Assembly: GCA_040218145.1 (NCBI GenBank)
Contig: JAVJQK010000050.1
Span: forward strand, 248,001-312,000
From: Sandaracinaceae bacterium
GTDB taxonomy: Bacteria; Myxococcota_A; Polyangia; Polyangiales; Sandaracinaceae
Length of the DNA stretch: 64,000 nucleotides
Direction of reading: 5' to 3'
The position numbers and the translations under genes are program-made. Positions 11,070-19,884 of this stretch are shown piece by piece; the stretch's first letter is position 1, and the number at the start of each line of letters is the position of its first letter. Under the pieces are notes generated by a model, which worked only from the letters and a program-made list of their open reading frames with translations, made no database searches and had not been told where the DNA came from.

Positions 11070-12056
11070 ATGCGCAGCCTCGTGATGGCAATGCTGTGCG
11101 TAGCCTGCGGCGCGGGGACGCGCGCCGAGTCTCACGCCAGCGCTTCTTCCTCCGTCGCCTCGTCCCCCGTCGAGCCGGTCACGCTCGAGCGCCAGGATGG
11201 CCACTGGGCGCGTGAGGGCTTCGTCGAGCTCGTGCCGCCCGTCCGGCTCCCCACCTCACACCCGGGGCAGGACCGCATCGAGGTCTTCGTGCAGATCCCG
11301 GCCGGGGGTCGCATCCGGACCGAGTGGCTCGACGAGCAGGACCGTTGGACGATCGCCCTCCCTGCGGGGACCCGGCTGGATCGGGTCGAGTCGCTCCGAT
11401 ACGGGGAAGGAGCGGACGCCTGGACGGTGGCCGACGTCCGCGGCTCGACCCTCGGGCGCGACCCGGTGACTGATCACGTCTATCGCCCCGAGAGCGGGCA
11501 GCCCGAGGCGCCCTTGCTCGGTCTCCGGTGGCCGAGGGGGAGTGAAGCGGCGCTGGAGGAGGCGACCGAGCGCCTCGTCGAGCTCGTCCGCGATCGCCCC
11601 ATCCCGGTCGAGCAGCCTCCCATGGACGCGGACGCGATCTCGCAGCTGCGCCGCTTCAACGACTGCGCGCACTGCCACCGTCCCGACATGGCCGCCGAGA
11701 CCGAAGACCGCGGCGATCTCCCACACCGCGCCACCGACGCCGACGGCTTCTTCGTCCCGCTCAGCGTGCTCGCGCGGTCGGTGCCCATCTCGGAGGCGAG
11801 GCCCGTCGACCTCAACGCGGAGGACCCCTACGTGTCCGTCGGGTGCGAGGACGGCGGCGAGGTCCAGCGCGACGGCGAGTCGCTCGGGTGCGGCGATGGC
11901 TCGGTGCCGCTGGCGCGTCGCGACGTGGAGCGCGGCATGCGCGAGGGCGACCCCTACACGCAGGCCGTCTGTGCCTCGCGACGACGCCTCCAGGAGCACA
12001 TGGACGCGCGGGGCCTGGAGGCGTTCGCCGAGTCTTTCGCCGAGTGTGGGCTCTGA
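11070..12056 (+). CDS. Lipoprotein with single CxxCH heme-binding motif
   Basis: 328-aa predicted lipoprotein. The ATG at 11070 is chosen because MRSLVMAML leads directly into the lipobox-like CVAC; an upstream start at 11037 would add residues before the signal. Around residue 200 lies FNDCAHCHRP, a single CxxCH c-type heme site, followed downstream by Cys pairs (SVGCEDGG, LGCGDG) and a C-terminal helical segment. Nothing else matches a known cytochrome closely. It could be a monoheme periplasmic electron carrier or a surface protein with a structural Cys cluster. It ends four bases before the convergent persulfide dioxygenase-like gene. Confidence 0.6.
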   Translation: MRSLVMAMLCVACGAGTRAESHASASSSVASSPVEPVTLERQDGHWAREGFVELVPPVRLPTSHPGQDRIEVFVQIPAGGRIRTEWLDEQDRWTIALPAGTRLDRVESLRYGEGADAWTVADVRGSTLGRDPVTDHVYRPESGQPEAPLLGLRWPRGSEAALEEATERLVELVRDRPIPVEQPPMDADAISQLRRFNDCAHCHRPDMAAETEDRGDLPHRATDADGFFVPLSVLARSVPISEARPVDLNAEDPYVSVGCEDGGEVQRDGESLGCGDGSVPLARRDVERGMREGDPYTQAVCASRRRLQEHMDARGLEAFAESFAECGL

Positions 12057-12060
12057 CCGA

Positions 12061-13434
12061 TCAGGGGGCGTCGCCCTCGCGCGTCTCGTACTCGAGCGCG
12101 TGCCAGCGCTTCATGCCGCCGAGCAGGTTGCGCACGTCCTCGAAGCCGGCCCGGAGCAGGATGCTGACGCCCACGCCCGCGCGATGGCCGACCCCGCAGG
12201 TGACGACCACGGGCGCCTTCCGGTCGAACGAGAGCTCCTCGAGCTTCTCTTCCAGGTGGCCCACGTAGACGTTGATGGCGCCCGGGATGTGCCCGCTCGC
12301 GAACTCGTCGGGCTCGCGCACGTCGAGCACCTGCAAGCCCGAGGACTCCTTCAGCTCTCGCGGCGTGATCACCCCCGCGCGCCGCATCCGCTCTCCGGAG
12401 CTGCGCCAGCTCGGGAAGCCCCCCGCGACCCACCCGCGGATCGCGTCGATGCCGATCCGGTTGAGGTGCTCGCAGGCGGTCGAGACGTCGTCGTCTCCGT
12501 CCGTGCACAGGTAGATGTCATCGTCTTCGGAGGCCACCCAGCCCCCGAAGATGGGCAGGCCACCCATCCACACCGAGCGCGCGTCGGGGATGTGCGCGGC
12601 GGCGAAGCCCTCGGGCTCCCGCGTGTCGATGATCATTCCGCCAGACGCGCGCTCCCTGAACGCCGCGGGATCGAGCGGTGTGGCCGCGCTGGCCCCGGAC
12701 GCAGGCGGCAACCCACCCCCCAGGTTCACCTTTTCCATGTGGCGGAAGTAGGGAGGCCGAGGGAGCCGCTCGCCGCCCTTCTTCTCGGCGAAGGCGTCGC
12801 GGTCGAGCTGGAAGACGTCGTTGTACTCGCGCTCGAGCCCGATGGTGGAGCTCGCGCGCTCGGCCATGCCGGAGCCGCACACCGAGCCCGGGCCGTGCGC
12901 GGGGAAGACGAGGGTTCCGTCGCCCAGAGGGAGGAGCTTCTCGTGCACGGAGTCGTAGATGCGGGCCGCGTTCTCGACGCTGCGCGCCTCGTCCGGGAGA
13001 TCGCTCCGGCCCGTGTCGCCGAAGAAGAGCGTGTCGCCCGTGAAGACGCCCCACGTTTGGTCCCCGTCTCCCGTGTACACCGCCCAGCACATGCTCTCGG
13101 GGGTGTGACCCGGCGTGTGCAGCCCGACGATCTTCAGGTCGCCCAGCTGGACCTCGTCCCCGTCATCGAGGCGCAGGTCCCCGCGCCCGAAGCAGTCGTG
13201 TTTGCCGTTGACGACCTGCGCGCCCGTCAGCTCGCGCAGGTGCGCCGAGCCCATGACGAAGTCCTCGTGGCGGTGCGTCTCGATGATGTACCGGAGGCGT
13301 ACGCCCATGGAGCGCGCGGCGTCCAGGTACTCCTCGACGTCGCGTCGAGGGTCGATGATCGCCGCCTCGCCGCCGTCGACGAGCAGGTATGCGTAGTGGG
13401 AGATCCCGGGGGTCTCGAAGCGTCTCAGTTCCAT
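12061..13434 (-). CDS. Persulfide dioxygenase-like MBL fold fused to two rhodanese domains
   Basis: 457-aa cytosolic protein starting at ATG 13434, supported by AGGAGAG upstream (the longer frame to 13503 is discarded). Residues about 1-250 form a metallo-beta-lactamase fold of the ETHE1/Blh/CstB group: THRHEDFVMGS, GLHTPGHTPES and FTGDTLFFGDTGR supply the metal ligands. Two rhodanese domains follow: about 260-350, with loop CTDGDDD, and about 360-452, with active loop CGVGHRAG. Such enzymes oxidise glutathione persulfide or protein persulfide to sulfite or thiosulfate. It is 34 bp downstream of two YeeE-type transporter genes, the usual company of sulfide/persulfide detoxification operons. 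The exact thiol substrate is unknown. Confidence 0.88.
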   Translation of the reverse strand: MELRRFETPGISHYAYLLVDGGEAAIIDPRRDVEEYLDAARSMGVRLRYIIETHRHEDFVMGSAHLRELTGAQVVNGKHDCFGRGDLRLDDGDEVQLGDLKIVGLHTPGHTPESMCWAVYTGDGDQTWGVFTGDTLFFGDTGRSDLPDEARSVENAARIYDSVHEKLLPLGDGTLVFPAHGPGSVCGSGMAERASSTIGLEREYNDVFQLDRDAFAEKKGGERLPRPPYFRHMEKVNLGGGLPPASGASAATPLDPAAFRERASGGMIIDTREPEGFAAAHIPDARSVWMGGLPIFGGWVASEDDDIYLCTDGDDDVSTACEHLNRIGIDAIRGWVAGGFPSWRSSGERMRRAGVITPRELKESSGLQVLDVREPDEFASGHIPGAINVYVGHLEEKLEELSFDRKAPVVVTCGVGHRAGVGVSILLRAGFEDVRNLLGGMKRWHALEYETREGDAP

Positions 13435-13468
13435 TGTCTCTCCTGTGTGGGGATCGATCGGTAGTGGT

Positions 13469-14065
13469 TCAGGGGTGCGACGCGGTGGGGCTCCGCCATC
13501 CACCGCTGGAGCGCCGCTCGGGAGGGCGAGGCCGGCCGATACGGCGGCGCAGGATCACCGCGGCGATCACCAGGCCGAGGGCGCCGAGCCAGAGCCACGC
13601 GGGGACCCCGGTCACCTCTGGCAACGTCAGCTTCCCGTGATCGCCGCCCCACGCCTGGATCTCGCTCCAGGAGTCGTGGAGGGCCACGAAGACGCCGCTG
13701 CCGACGAGTCCGCCGAGCACGCCGACCATGGCGTCGCGTCGCCCCTCGGCGCACGCGGCGACGGACGTGCCCGGACAGTATCCGAGCAGCGCGAGGCCGA
13801 GCCCGAAGCTCACGCCACCGAGCACCACGCCGCCCACCAGGAGCGGCTTCAGGTGCAGCGCCACCGCGCCCGAAGGCGCCATCGCGTAGATGCCCAGTCC
13901 GCCGACCACGATGGCCGTCGCCATGATCTTCGCGACCGTCCAGCGCTCGAGGGTGAGCTGCTGCATGATCACGCGGTACTTGGCCACCTGTCCTCTCTGG
14001 AGCAGGAACCCGAAGACGACGCCGACGGCGAGCCCGCCGAGCATGCGGGTGAGCGGCTCAAACAT
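13469..14065 (-). CDS. YeeE/YedE-family membrane protein, second half (PmpB-like)
   Basis: 198-aa inner-membrane protein with about five hydrophobic segments and the family signature GYCPGTSVAA, whose Cys is the conserved sulfur-handling residue. YeeE/YedE proteins such as TsuA take up thiosulfate or move sulfur species across the membrane. Here the usual ten-helix protein is split into two genes, and this is the C-terminal-type half. The ATG overlaps the end of the partner gene by 8 bp and the gene is followed by the persulfide dioxygenase-like gene. The C-terminal tail is Arg/Pro-rich and cytosolic. Confidence 0.85.
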   Translation of the reverse strand: MFEPLTRMLGGLAVGVVFGFLLQRGQVAKYRVIMQQLTLERWTVAKIMATAIVVGGLGIYAMAPSGAVALHLKPLLVGGVVLGGVSFGLGLALLGYCPGTSVAACAEGRRDAMVGVLGGLVGSGVFVALHDSWSEIQAWGGDHGKLTLPEVTGVPAWLWLGALGLVIAAVILRRRIGRPRPPERRSSGGWRSPTASHP

Positions 14066-14585
14066 GGTGACGATCCTTTCGTCCGAAGAGGGCGAGGCCG
14101 GTCGCGACGCTGACCACCGCGAACACGGCGGTGAACACCCAGCTCGAGGCGGCGAGCTGCAGATTGCCGCTGATCCCGTGTCCGCTCGTGCACCCGTCCG
14201 CCAGGCGCGCGCCGAAGAGCATCAGCGCGCCGCCCGCGAAGGCGAACACGAGCCGCTTGGCGCGCGACGGACCGAACCGCGCCGCGAACATGGGAGGCAC
14301 CGTCGAGGGCTCCCGATCGCGACCGAGCAGCGCGCTCAGCAGCGCGCCCAGGAACACGCCGATGACCAGCGCCCACTCCCAGCCGAGCACGAGCTCCTGG
14401 TCGGCGAGGTAGCCCGCGGCCAACCCGAGCGGCGCGAGGAAGAGCGCCGCCGTCTTCTCGTAGGCGGTCGTGATGCCGAGGGGGTGTGCGGCGGTGAGGA
14501 AGGCGATCCAGCTCAGGACGCCGATGCCGGCACCGACGAGGTAGGGGTTCCACGCTGCGCGTCGCATGGAGGAAGAGCGCAGCAA
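14058..14585 (-). CDS. YeeE/YedE-family membrane protein, first half (PmpA-like)
   Basis: 175-aa inner-membrane protein with about five hydrophobic helices and the conserved Cys motif RLADGCTSGHGISG, matching the N-terminal half of YeeE/YedE sulfur transporters. The start is taken as TTG at 14585 because AGGAA lies six bases upstream; an ATG at 14567 has a pyrimidine-rich upstream region. It is the first gene of a three-gene sulfur operon with the second transporter half and an MBL-rhodanese enzyme. Paired genes of this type accompany BigR-controlled persulfide dioxygenases in other bacteria; no BigR-type regulator is in the window. Confidence 0.85.
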   Translation of the reverse strand: MLRSSSMRRAAWNPYLVGAGIGVLSWIAFLTAAHPLGITTAYEKTAALFLAPLGLAAGYLADQELVLGWEWALVIGVFLGALLSALLGRDREPSTVPPMFAARFGPSRAKRLVFAFAGGALMLFGARLADGCTSGHGISGNLQLAASSWVFTAVFAVVSVATGLALFGRKDRHHV

Positions 14586-14604
14586 GCGCTGTTCCTGCGA
14601 CTGA

Positions 14605-14627
14605 CCTCCCGCGATGGCCTCCCGCGA
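14605..14627. promoter_or_regulatory. Direct repeat upstream of the sulfur operon
   Basis: The ten bases CCTCCCGCGA occur twice, at 14605-14614 and 14618-14627, a 13-bp period, about 20 bp upstream of the first transporter gene on its 5' side. This could be an operator, but no regulator is adjacent and the region is GC-rich enough that chance is possible. Confidence 0.3.
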
Positions 14628-14681
14628 CCACGGCGCGCGCCGCGGCGTTTCGCGTCGATCGTCGCGTCCCGCCCCGGGCGC

Positions 14682-15269
14682 TCAGCGCACGACGTCGACC
14701 TCGAACACGCCGTAGGGCGAGGTGGCGGTGCCCCGGATCGTGGTCGTGCCCGGTACGCGGCGCACGCGGGCCTCGTCCATCGGGTCCGGCTCGATGTCGC
14801 CCTCGATGGTGAGGTCCAGCACCACGCTCCCCGTGATGTCGCCGGTCATCTCGAGCGCGCCGGTCAGCGTGCCCTGCAGGGTCCCGTCGGGGACGCCGCG
14901 CAAGCTCAGGTCGAGCTCGAGGGGCGCGTCCACGCTGTCGTACACGATCACCAGCTCGTCCTCGACGAGCACCACGTCCTGGTAGTCGGTGAGCGCGGCG
15001 CGCAGACGCATCTCCTTGTTGGGGCTCGAGCCCTGGTCGACCTGCCCCGTCACGACGAGCGTCCCGCTCTCGTCGCCCATCGCCGACTGCTCCGGGATGT
15101 TGGCGCTCGTGGCGGCGTTGAAGCCGTCGAAGCCGAGGTTCATCGCCTCCTCGACCATGTCGTCCAGGCCGAGGTAGGCCGCGCGCGCGGCCGCGTCCGA
15201 GTCGACGCCGCCGCCGCACCCGGCGAGCAGAAAGAGGAGACAAGCGCCTCCCAGGACCGGGGCCCTCAT
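14682..15269 (-). CDS. Lipoprotein of unknown function
   Basis: 195-aa predicted lipoprotein; the signal peptide ends at LLAGC and is followed by GGGVDSD. The mature part is short-strand, beta-rich sequence (SGTLVVTGQVDQG, GTLQGTLTGALEMTGDITGSVVLDL), like a lipocalin- or YceI-style sheet, but I do not recognise a family. The start ATG at 15269 overlaps the stop of the Cys-rich lipoprotein gene (ATGA), so the two are co-translated. The much longer stop-free frame reaching 18167 is antisense to other genes and is not real. Confidence 0.75.
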   Translation of the reverse strand: MRAPVLGGACLLFLLAGCGGGVDSDAAARAAYLGLDDMVEEAMNLGFDGFNAATSANIPEQSAMGDESGTLVVTGQVDQGSSPNKEMRLRAALTDYQDVVLVEDELVIVYDSVDAPLELDLSLRGVPDGTLQGTLTGALEMTGDITGSVVLDLTIEGDIEPDPMDEARVRRVPGTTTIRGTATSPYGVFEVDVVR

Positions 15270-16580
15270 CGACGCAGCACGCACGTCGAGAACTCGACCT
15301 CGGTCGCGCAGCGGACCGTCTCGGGGTTGCAGCAGTCGGCGTCGGCCATGCAGAACTCGCCGAGCTGCGCTCCCGAGCAGGGGCCGCAGAGGCTCGCGTC
15401 GCTCGTGCAGACCTGACCTCCGCTCCCGTCGCTCACGCAGCCGCACCCGCAGCAGTCCGCGTCCGTCGTGCACGCCGCGCCGTCCGCGAGGCACATCGCG
15501 CCGCAGACGAGCCGCCCCGTCGCGTCCGGGGCGCACACGCCCGAGCAGCAGGTCGACCCCGTCGCGCAGCCCTCGCCATCCGGCAAGCAGCAGACCATGG
15601 CCCCCGACGGGCCGGCCGCGCAGGTGAGCTCCGGGAAGGTCTCCGTGCAGCAGTCGGCGGGTGAGGTGCACGTCTCCGCGGGGAGGGTGCAGCTCCCGTC
15701 GCCGCCCAGGCAGCGACGGATGCCCTCGGCGCCCATCACGCAGCCCGTGTCGCCGCCGCCGTTCGGGCAGCAGTTGCTGCTCGCGCCGCCGTCGCCGCAG
15801 ACCTCTCCCGCGGGGAGGCACGAGCCGGCGTTCGCGCAGCGTCGAATGGGCCGTCCGTCCGCGCCCGTTCCGTTCGCCCTGCAGGAGCCGCTGCAGCACT
15901 GCCCGTCCGCGGTGCAGGTCTCGTCCTGCACGAGGCAGCCGCCGAGGCGCTGACAGGTCGGCACCCCCGTGCCGTCGCGGTCGAGGCACGCGGTCGAGCA
16001 GCAGGCGCCGCTCAGCCCCTCCGACTCGCAGGGCTGACCCGCCACCCGGCACGAGCCCGCCGCCGCGCAGGTGCCGACGGTCGCGCCATCCGGACGGTCG
16101 CAGAGCCCGATGCAGCACTCGGTGTCCTCGGTGCAGAGCTCCCCGCTCACGCGGCAGTCGGAGACGAAGGCGCACCGGCAGTCCGCGCCCCCCGCGCAGG
16201 CCTCTCCCGCGGGATCGGCGCAGCGCCGCGAGCAGCAGTCGCCCCCGATCGAACAGGACTCCCCGATCGGGCCGCAGCTGGCGATCGGGTTCGCCGCGCA
16301 GGTGCCCCCGTCGCAGTTGCGAGAGCAGCAGCCCTCGTCGCCGCTGCACGTCTCTCCCACCACCTCGCACATCGGGGTCGGCGGCGTGGAGGCGTCGGGG
16401 TCGGTGCCCGAGTCGTCCTCGACCCGCGCGTCCCCGCTCGCTCCGTCGAGGGCCCCGCCGTCGTCCACCTCGCCGCCGTCCATGTCCGGCACGCTCCCGT
16501 CTCCAGGGGGGGTGGTCTCGTCCCCGCAAGCGGTGAGCAACAACAGAGCGGTGAGGAGCGACGTGAGGGTGAAGCGCATG
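15266..16580 (-). CDS. Cys-rich repeat lipoprotein
   Basis: 437-aa predicted lipoprotein starting at ATG 16580 (GGAGG six bases upstream; the frame to 16687 is not used). Lipobox LLTAC is followed by an Asp/Gly linker. The rest is about ten repeats of roughly 35-40 residues, each centred on a vicinal Cys pair such as DCCSRRC, ECCIGLC, QCCSGSC or TCCSGVC with flanking Cys residues (GESC, GELC, GETC). This looks like a disulfide-stabilised, knottin-like extracellular repeat. No enzymatic motif is visible; an adhesive or protective surface role is speculative. Co-transcribed with the next lipoprotein. Confidence 0.82.
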
Positions 16581-16648
16581 CGAAGCCTCCGGGGTGAGAC
16601 GCTCATGGTCGCAGGAATCCGGACGCGCGTCATCTGGCGGCGGTCGCC

Positions 16649-16666
16649 GTCGCCCAGCCGGGCGAC
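16649..16666. promoter_or_regulatory. Inverted repeat between divergent lipoprotein genes
   Basis: GTCGCCC, four-base loop, GGGCGAC: a perfect 7-bp palindrome in the 105-bp region between the Cys-rich lipoprotein gene (minus) and the pectate-lyase-like gene (plus), 19 bases before the latter's ATG. Could be an operator or a small 5'-UTR hairpin; no direct evidence for either. Confidence 0.3.
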
Positions 16667-16685
16667 TTCGTGAGAGGCTGCGCTC

Positions 16686-18875
16686 ATGACGTATCGGATC
16701 CCGCTCGCGTGCTGTCTGGGCGCCCTCCTCGCGCTCGTCGGGTGCGATGGAGAGAGCCCCGTTGAGCGCCCCGACGGCTGCGTACCCGCGGCGCGTGATC
16801 ACGTGACCTGCAGCGATGGTGACCTCTACTGGGTCGACAGCTGTGGCGCGCGGGGAGAGCTCAGCCAGGGCTGCGACGCGCCTTGCGCCCCCGGGGCTAC
16901 GACCTGCCCGGACCCCGAGGACCCGACGAGCCTGTACCTCGAGGCCGAGGAGGGCACGGTGATGGCCCCGTTCGCGATCGCCGCCGATCCCGACGCGTCG
17001 AAGGGCCGCTACGTGAGCGTCTCGGGCGTGCCGAGCACGAGCACGCCACAGACCTCGGTCACGCACCCCGCGACCTTGCCGGAGAGCGGCGACTGGCATC
17101 TCTGGGTCCGCGTGCTCGCGCCCAGCCCCGACGCGGACGCGATGTATCTCGGCCTCGACGGAGAGCTGGCCCGCGTGTTCCCGGAGGTCCACGGGGCGTA
17201 CACGTGGATCGCCGCGCCCGCGCCGGTCCGCCTCGAGGCGGGCGAGCACGTCGTCAGCGTCGGTCACGGAGAGGCCGGCATTCGCGTCGACGCCTTCGTG
17301 CTCACCCTCGACCCCGACCGCGTTCCGTCCACGATCCCCTCCGCCAGCTGCGGAAACGGCTGGGTCGAGTCGCCCGAGACGTGCGAGGGAGCGTCGGCGT
17401 GCTGCGACGCCGCCACCTGCACGACGACGGCCGACTGCGGGCCGACGGTCGTGCTCCGGCATCGCAAGGCCTTCCCCGATCTGTGGGGAGAGGGCGCGGG
17501 CGAGATCCGGGGCGGGAGCGGCGCGGGCAGCGTCAAGTTCTTCATCACCTCGCTCGAGGACGCCGACGTCGCGACGGCCGTCCCGGCGTCGGGCGGCGTG
17601 GAGGCGCACTACGAGGGCACGCTGCGCGGCGCGCTCGGGCTCGCGGAGCGTCGCCACATCATCCCGCGCGTGTCGGGCAACGTCATGCTCTCCAGTCGAC
17701 TGATCGTGCGCGGCGCCGAGCGCGGCGGCTTCACCTACCACGGCCACCTCGCCCCGGAGGGGGGCCTGGCCACGTTCGGCCAAGGGCTCGTCGTGCAGGA
17801 CACCCAGGACTTCGCCATTCGCTTCCTGCGAGCCCGCTTCGGCGCGCACTCGCGCATCGGGGCGGACGACGTCGTCTTCCTCACCCGGAACGAGCAGGTC
17901 GCCATCGACCACTGCTCCTTCGCCTGGGGCGCCGACGAGACCTTCACCATCGGCGGCGCGATCGGCATGACCTACGTGGACGTGATCGCGCAGAACAACC
18001 TCATCGCGCAGAGCCGCGACGGTCACAACACGGGCTCGCTGATCGGCTGGACGAGCGAGGGCGACGGGGCGAACGGCGTCGTCACCTGGCACGACAACGT
18101 CTACGTCGGGGTCACGCACCGCACGCCGAACTTCGCGGGCGACTCCGGCATGTTCGGCCGCATCCACAACAACGTCGTCTACGACTGGTCACACCGCCTC
18201 ACCAACGTGATCGGCGCGGCGCGCGTGGACGTCTCCTTCAACTACTACCTCCGGGGCGCGCGAAACCCGAGCGTGCCCGCGTCCAACTACAACCAGTACC
18301 AGGACCTCCGCGGGCGCCGGCCGTACCCGCCGTCGCTCTACAGCGCGGGCAACCTCATGCCCGGCATGGTGGACGATCCCGCGGCGGACAACCGGGCGCT
18401 CTGGAGCTACTTCGGCTCGTCCGACCCGCTGGACGCGTCGCTCTTCCGCGCCGACCCCCTGCCGATCGATCCCGACGTCGGCCACCAGCCCAGCTCCGCC
18501 GAGGACGCCTACGCCCGCCACGTGCTCGCGCGCGAGATCGGGGCCAACCGCTCCACCGACGCCGAGGGCGCGCCCGTGGTCGCGCTCGACGCGGTCGACG
18601 AGGGTTACCTCGCGGCGATCGAGGCAGGCACCGACGCGCACCTCCCCGAGTCGGCGTGGGTCAACCCGGACATCCCGGACAGCCCGGCCTACGAGGACGC
18701 CAACTGGAACGGGATCGCCGACGGCTTCGAGGACGCGCACGGCGTCACGTCCGCGGACGAGGTGATCGTCGAGTGGAGCTTCGACGGCTACCGCGTGGTC
18801 AACGAGGCTGGCTACGACGCGTTCGAGATCTACAGCGCCTGGGTCGCGGGCGACTTCGCGCGCCTGCTCCCGTGA
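16686..18875 (+). CDS. Pectate-lyase-like beta-helix lipoprotein with carbohydrate-binding-like domain
   Basis: 729-aa predicted lipoprotein (lipobox ALVGC; GAGAGG precedes the ATG). After a short Cys-containing region, residues about 80-215 resemble a CBM6/CBM35-type carbohydrate-binding module (LYLEAEEGTV, WHLWVRVLAP, HVVSVGHGEAGIRVDAF). Residues about 250-620 resemble a family PL1 pectate lyase right-handed beta-helix, with the family-like run VAIDHCSFAWGADETF and Asn-rich turns (AQNNLIAQS, GRIHNNVVYDW). It is probably exported and acts on plant or microbial polysaccharide, but the Ca and Arg active-site residues cannot be verified by eye. It is convergent with hemC, 7 bp apart. Confidence 0.75.
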   Translation: MTYRIPLACCLGALLALVGCDGESPVERPDGCVPAARDHVTCSDGDLYWVDSCGARGELSQGCDAPCAPGATTCPDPEDPTSLYLEAEEGTVMAPFAIAADPDASKGRYVSVSGVPSTSTPQTSVTHPATLPESGDWHLWVRVLAPSPDADAMYLGLDGELARVFPEVHGAYTWIAAPAPVRLEAGEHVVSVGHGEAGIRVDAFVLTLDPDRVPSTIPSASCGNGWVESPETCEGASACCDAATCTTTADCGPTVVLRHRKAFPDLWGEGAGEIRGGSGAGSVKFFITSLEDADVATAVPASGGVEAHYEGTLRGALGLAERRHIIPRVSGNVMLSSRLIVRGAERGGFTYHGHLAPEGGLATFGQGLVVQDTQDFAIRFLRARFGAHSRIGADDVVFLTRNEQVAIDHCSFAWGADETFTIGGAIGMTYVDVIAQNNLIAQSRDGHNTGSLIGWTSEGDGANGVVTWHDNVYVGVTHRTPNFAGDSGMFGRIHNNVVYDWSHRLTNVIGAARVDVSFNYYLRGARNPSVPASNYNQYQDLRGRRPYPPSLYSAGNLMPGMVDDPAADNRALWSYFGSSDPLDASLFRADPLPIDPDVGHQPSSAEDAYARHVLAREIGANRSTDAEGAPVVALDAVDEGYLAAIEAGTDAHLPESAWVNPDIPDSPAYEDANWNGIADGFEDAHGVTSADEVIVEWSFDGYRVVNEAGYDAFEIYSAWVAGDFARLLP

Positions 18876-18882
18876 GCTCCGC

Positions 18883-19884
18883 TCAGTGGGGGCCGTAGGG
18901 CCCGATCAGGTAGGGGTCCTCGGTCGACTTCGCGGCCTGGATCAGCTCCGCCGCTCCGCGGTCGAGCTGCATCTCGGCGAGCTCCACGCCCATGCGCGCC
19001 GCCTGCTGGAGCCGCGCCGCGTGATCGGGCGCGTCCACGTAGCCGTCGGTCGACGCGTTGAGCAGCGTCTCGCCGTCCACCGAGCCGACCATCCCGTCGA
19101 TGCGCATGCGCGTCTCGCCGTCGTCGTCGAAGCGCGCGAAGGCCGCGATGGGGGTCGTGCAGCTGCCCTGCAGGCGGCTCAGGTAGGCCCGCTCCGCCTC
19201 CACCGCGAGCCGCGTCGCCGGGTGCTCGAGGTCGACCAGCAGATCGCGCAGCCCCGCGTCGTCGACCTTGCCCTCGATGCCGAGCGCGCCCTGCCCGACG
19301 GCGGGCACCGACGTGTCCTCGGGGAGCGCCCAGAGCTCGCGCTCCTGGTCGAGGCCGAGCCGCAGCATGCCGGCGTAGGCGAGCACGATCGCGTCGTACT
19401 GCCCCTCGTCGAGCTTGCGCAGGCGCGTGCCGACGTTGCCGCGCAGCACCTTGAAGCGGAGATCCGGCCGCGCCGCGCGCAGCTGACACGAGCGCCGCAG
19501 GGACGAGGTGCCGATGATCGCGCCCTGATGCAGCTCGCTCAGCTCCTTGCCGCCGACCGAGACGAGCACGTCGCGCGGGTCCTCGCGCTCGGGCACGCAG
19601 AGGATGTCGAAGCCCTCCACCAGCTCGTCCGGCACGTCCTTCATCGAGTGCACGGCGAGGTCCGCGCGCCCGTCGACCAGGGTCGCCTCCACCTCGCTGA
19701 TGAAGAGCCCCTTGCCGCCGATCTTCGCCAGCGGCTGGTCGATGATCTGGTCGCCCTTGGTGACGATGTGCACCTCCTCCACCGTCACGTCGGGCGCGCG
19801 GCGGCGGATGCGCTCGGCGACCCAGCGGGTCTGCGCGAGGGCGAGCGGGCTCTTGCGGGTGGCGATGCGGATCACGCGGCTCAT
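18883..19884 (-). CDS. hemC: Hydroxymethylbilane synthase (porphobilinogen deaminase)
   Basis: 333 aa. Joins four porphobilinogen molecules into hydroxymethylbilane in tetrapyrrole synthesis, in the cytosol. Signatures are complete: RIATRKSPLALAQ at the N terminus, KGLFISEVE, DLAVHSMKDVP, GTSSLRR, and RGNVGTRLRKL. The dipyrromethane-cofactor Cys in LQGSCTTP is near residue 241, as in E. coli (242). The start ATG at 19884 overlaps the hemA stop (ATGA), so hemA and hemC are translationally coupled. Last gene of the heme operon. Confidence 0.98.
   Translation of the reverse strand: MSRVIRIATRKSPLALAQTRWVAERIRRRAPDVTVEEVHIVTKGDQIIDQPLAKIGGKGLFISEVEATLVDGRADLAVHSMKDVPDELVEGFDILCVPEREDPRDVLVSVGGKELSELHQGAIIGTSSLRRSCQLRAARPDLRFKVLRGNVGTRLRKLDEGQYDAIVLAYAGMLRLGLDQERELWALPEDTSVPAVGQGALGIEGKVDDAGLRDLLVDLEHPATRLAVEAERAYLSRLQGSCTTPIAAFARFDDDGETRMRIDGMVGSVDGETLLNASTDGYVDAPDHAARLQQAARMGVELAEMQLDRGAAELIQAAKSTEDPYLIGPYGPH

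Noticed and set aside
14682-18167. 1161-codon open frame on the minus strand
   Set aside because: Only the end is a real gene (14682-15269). The rest is antisense to the pectate-lyase-like gene and out of frame with the Cys-rich lipoprotein gene; it is open because stops are rare in such GC-rich sequence.
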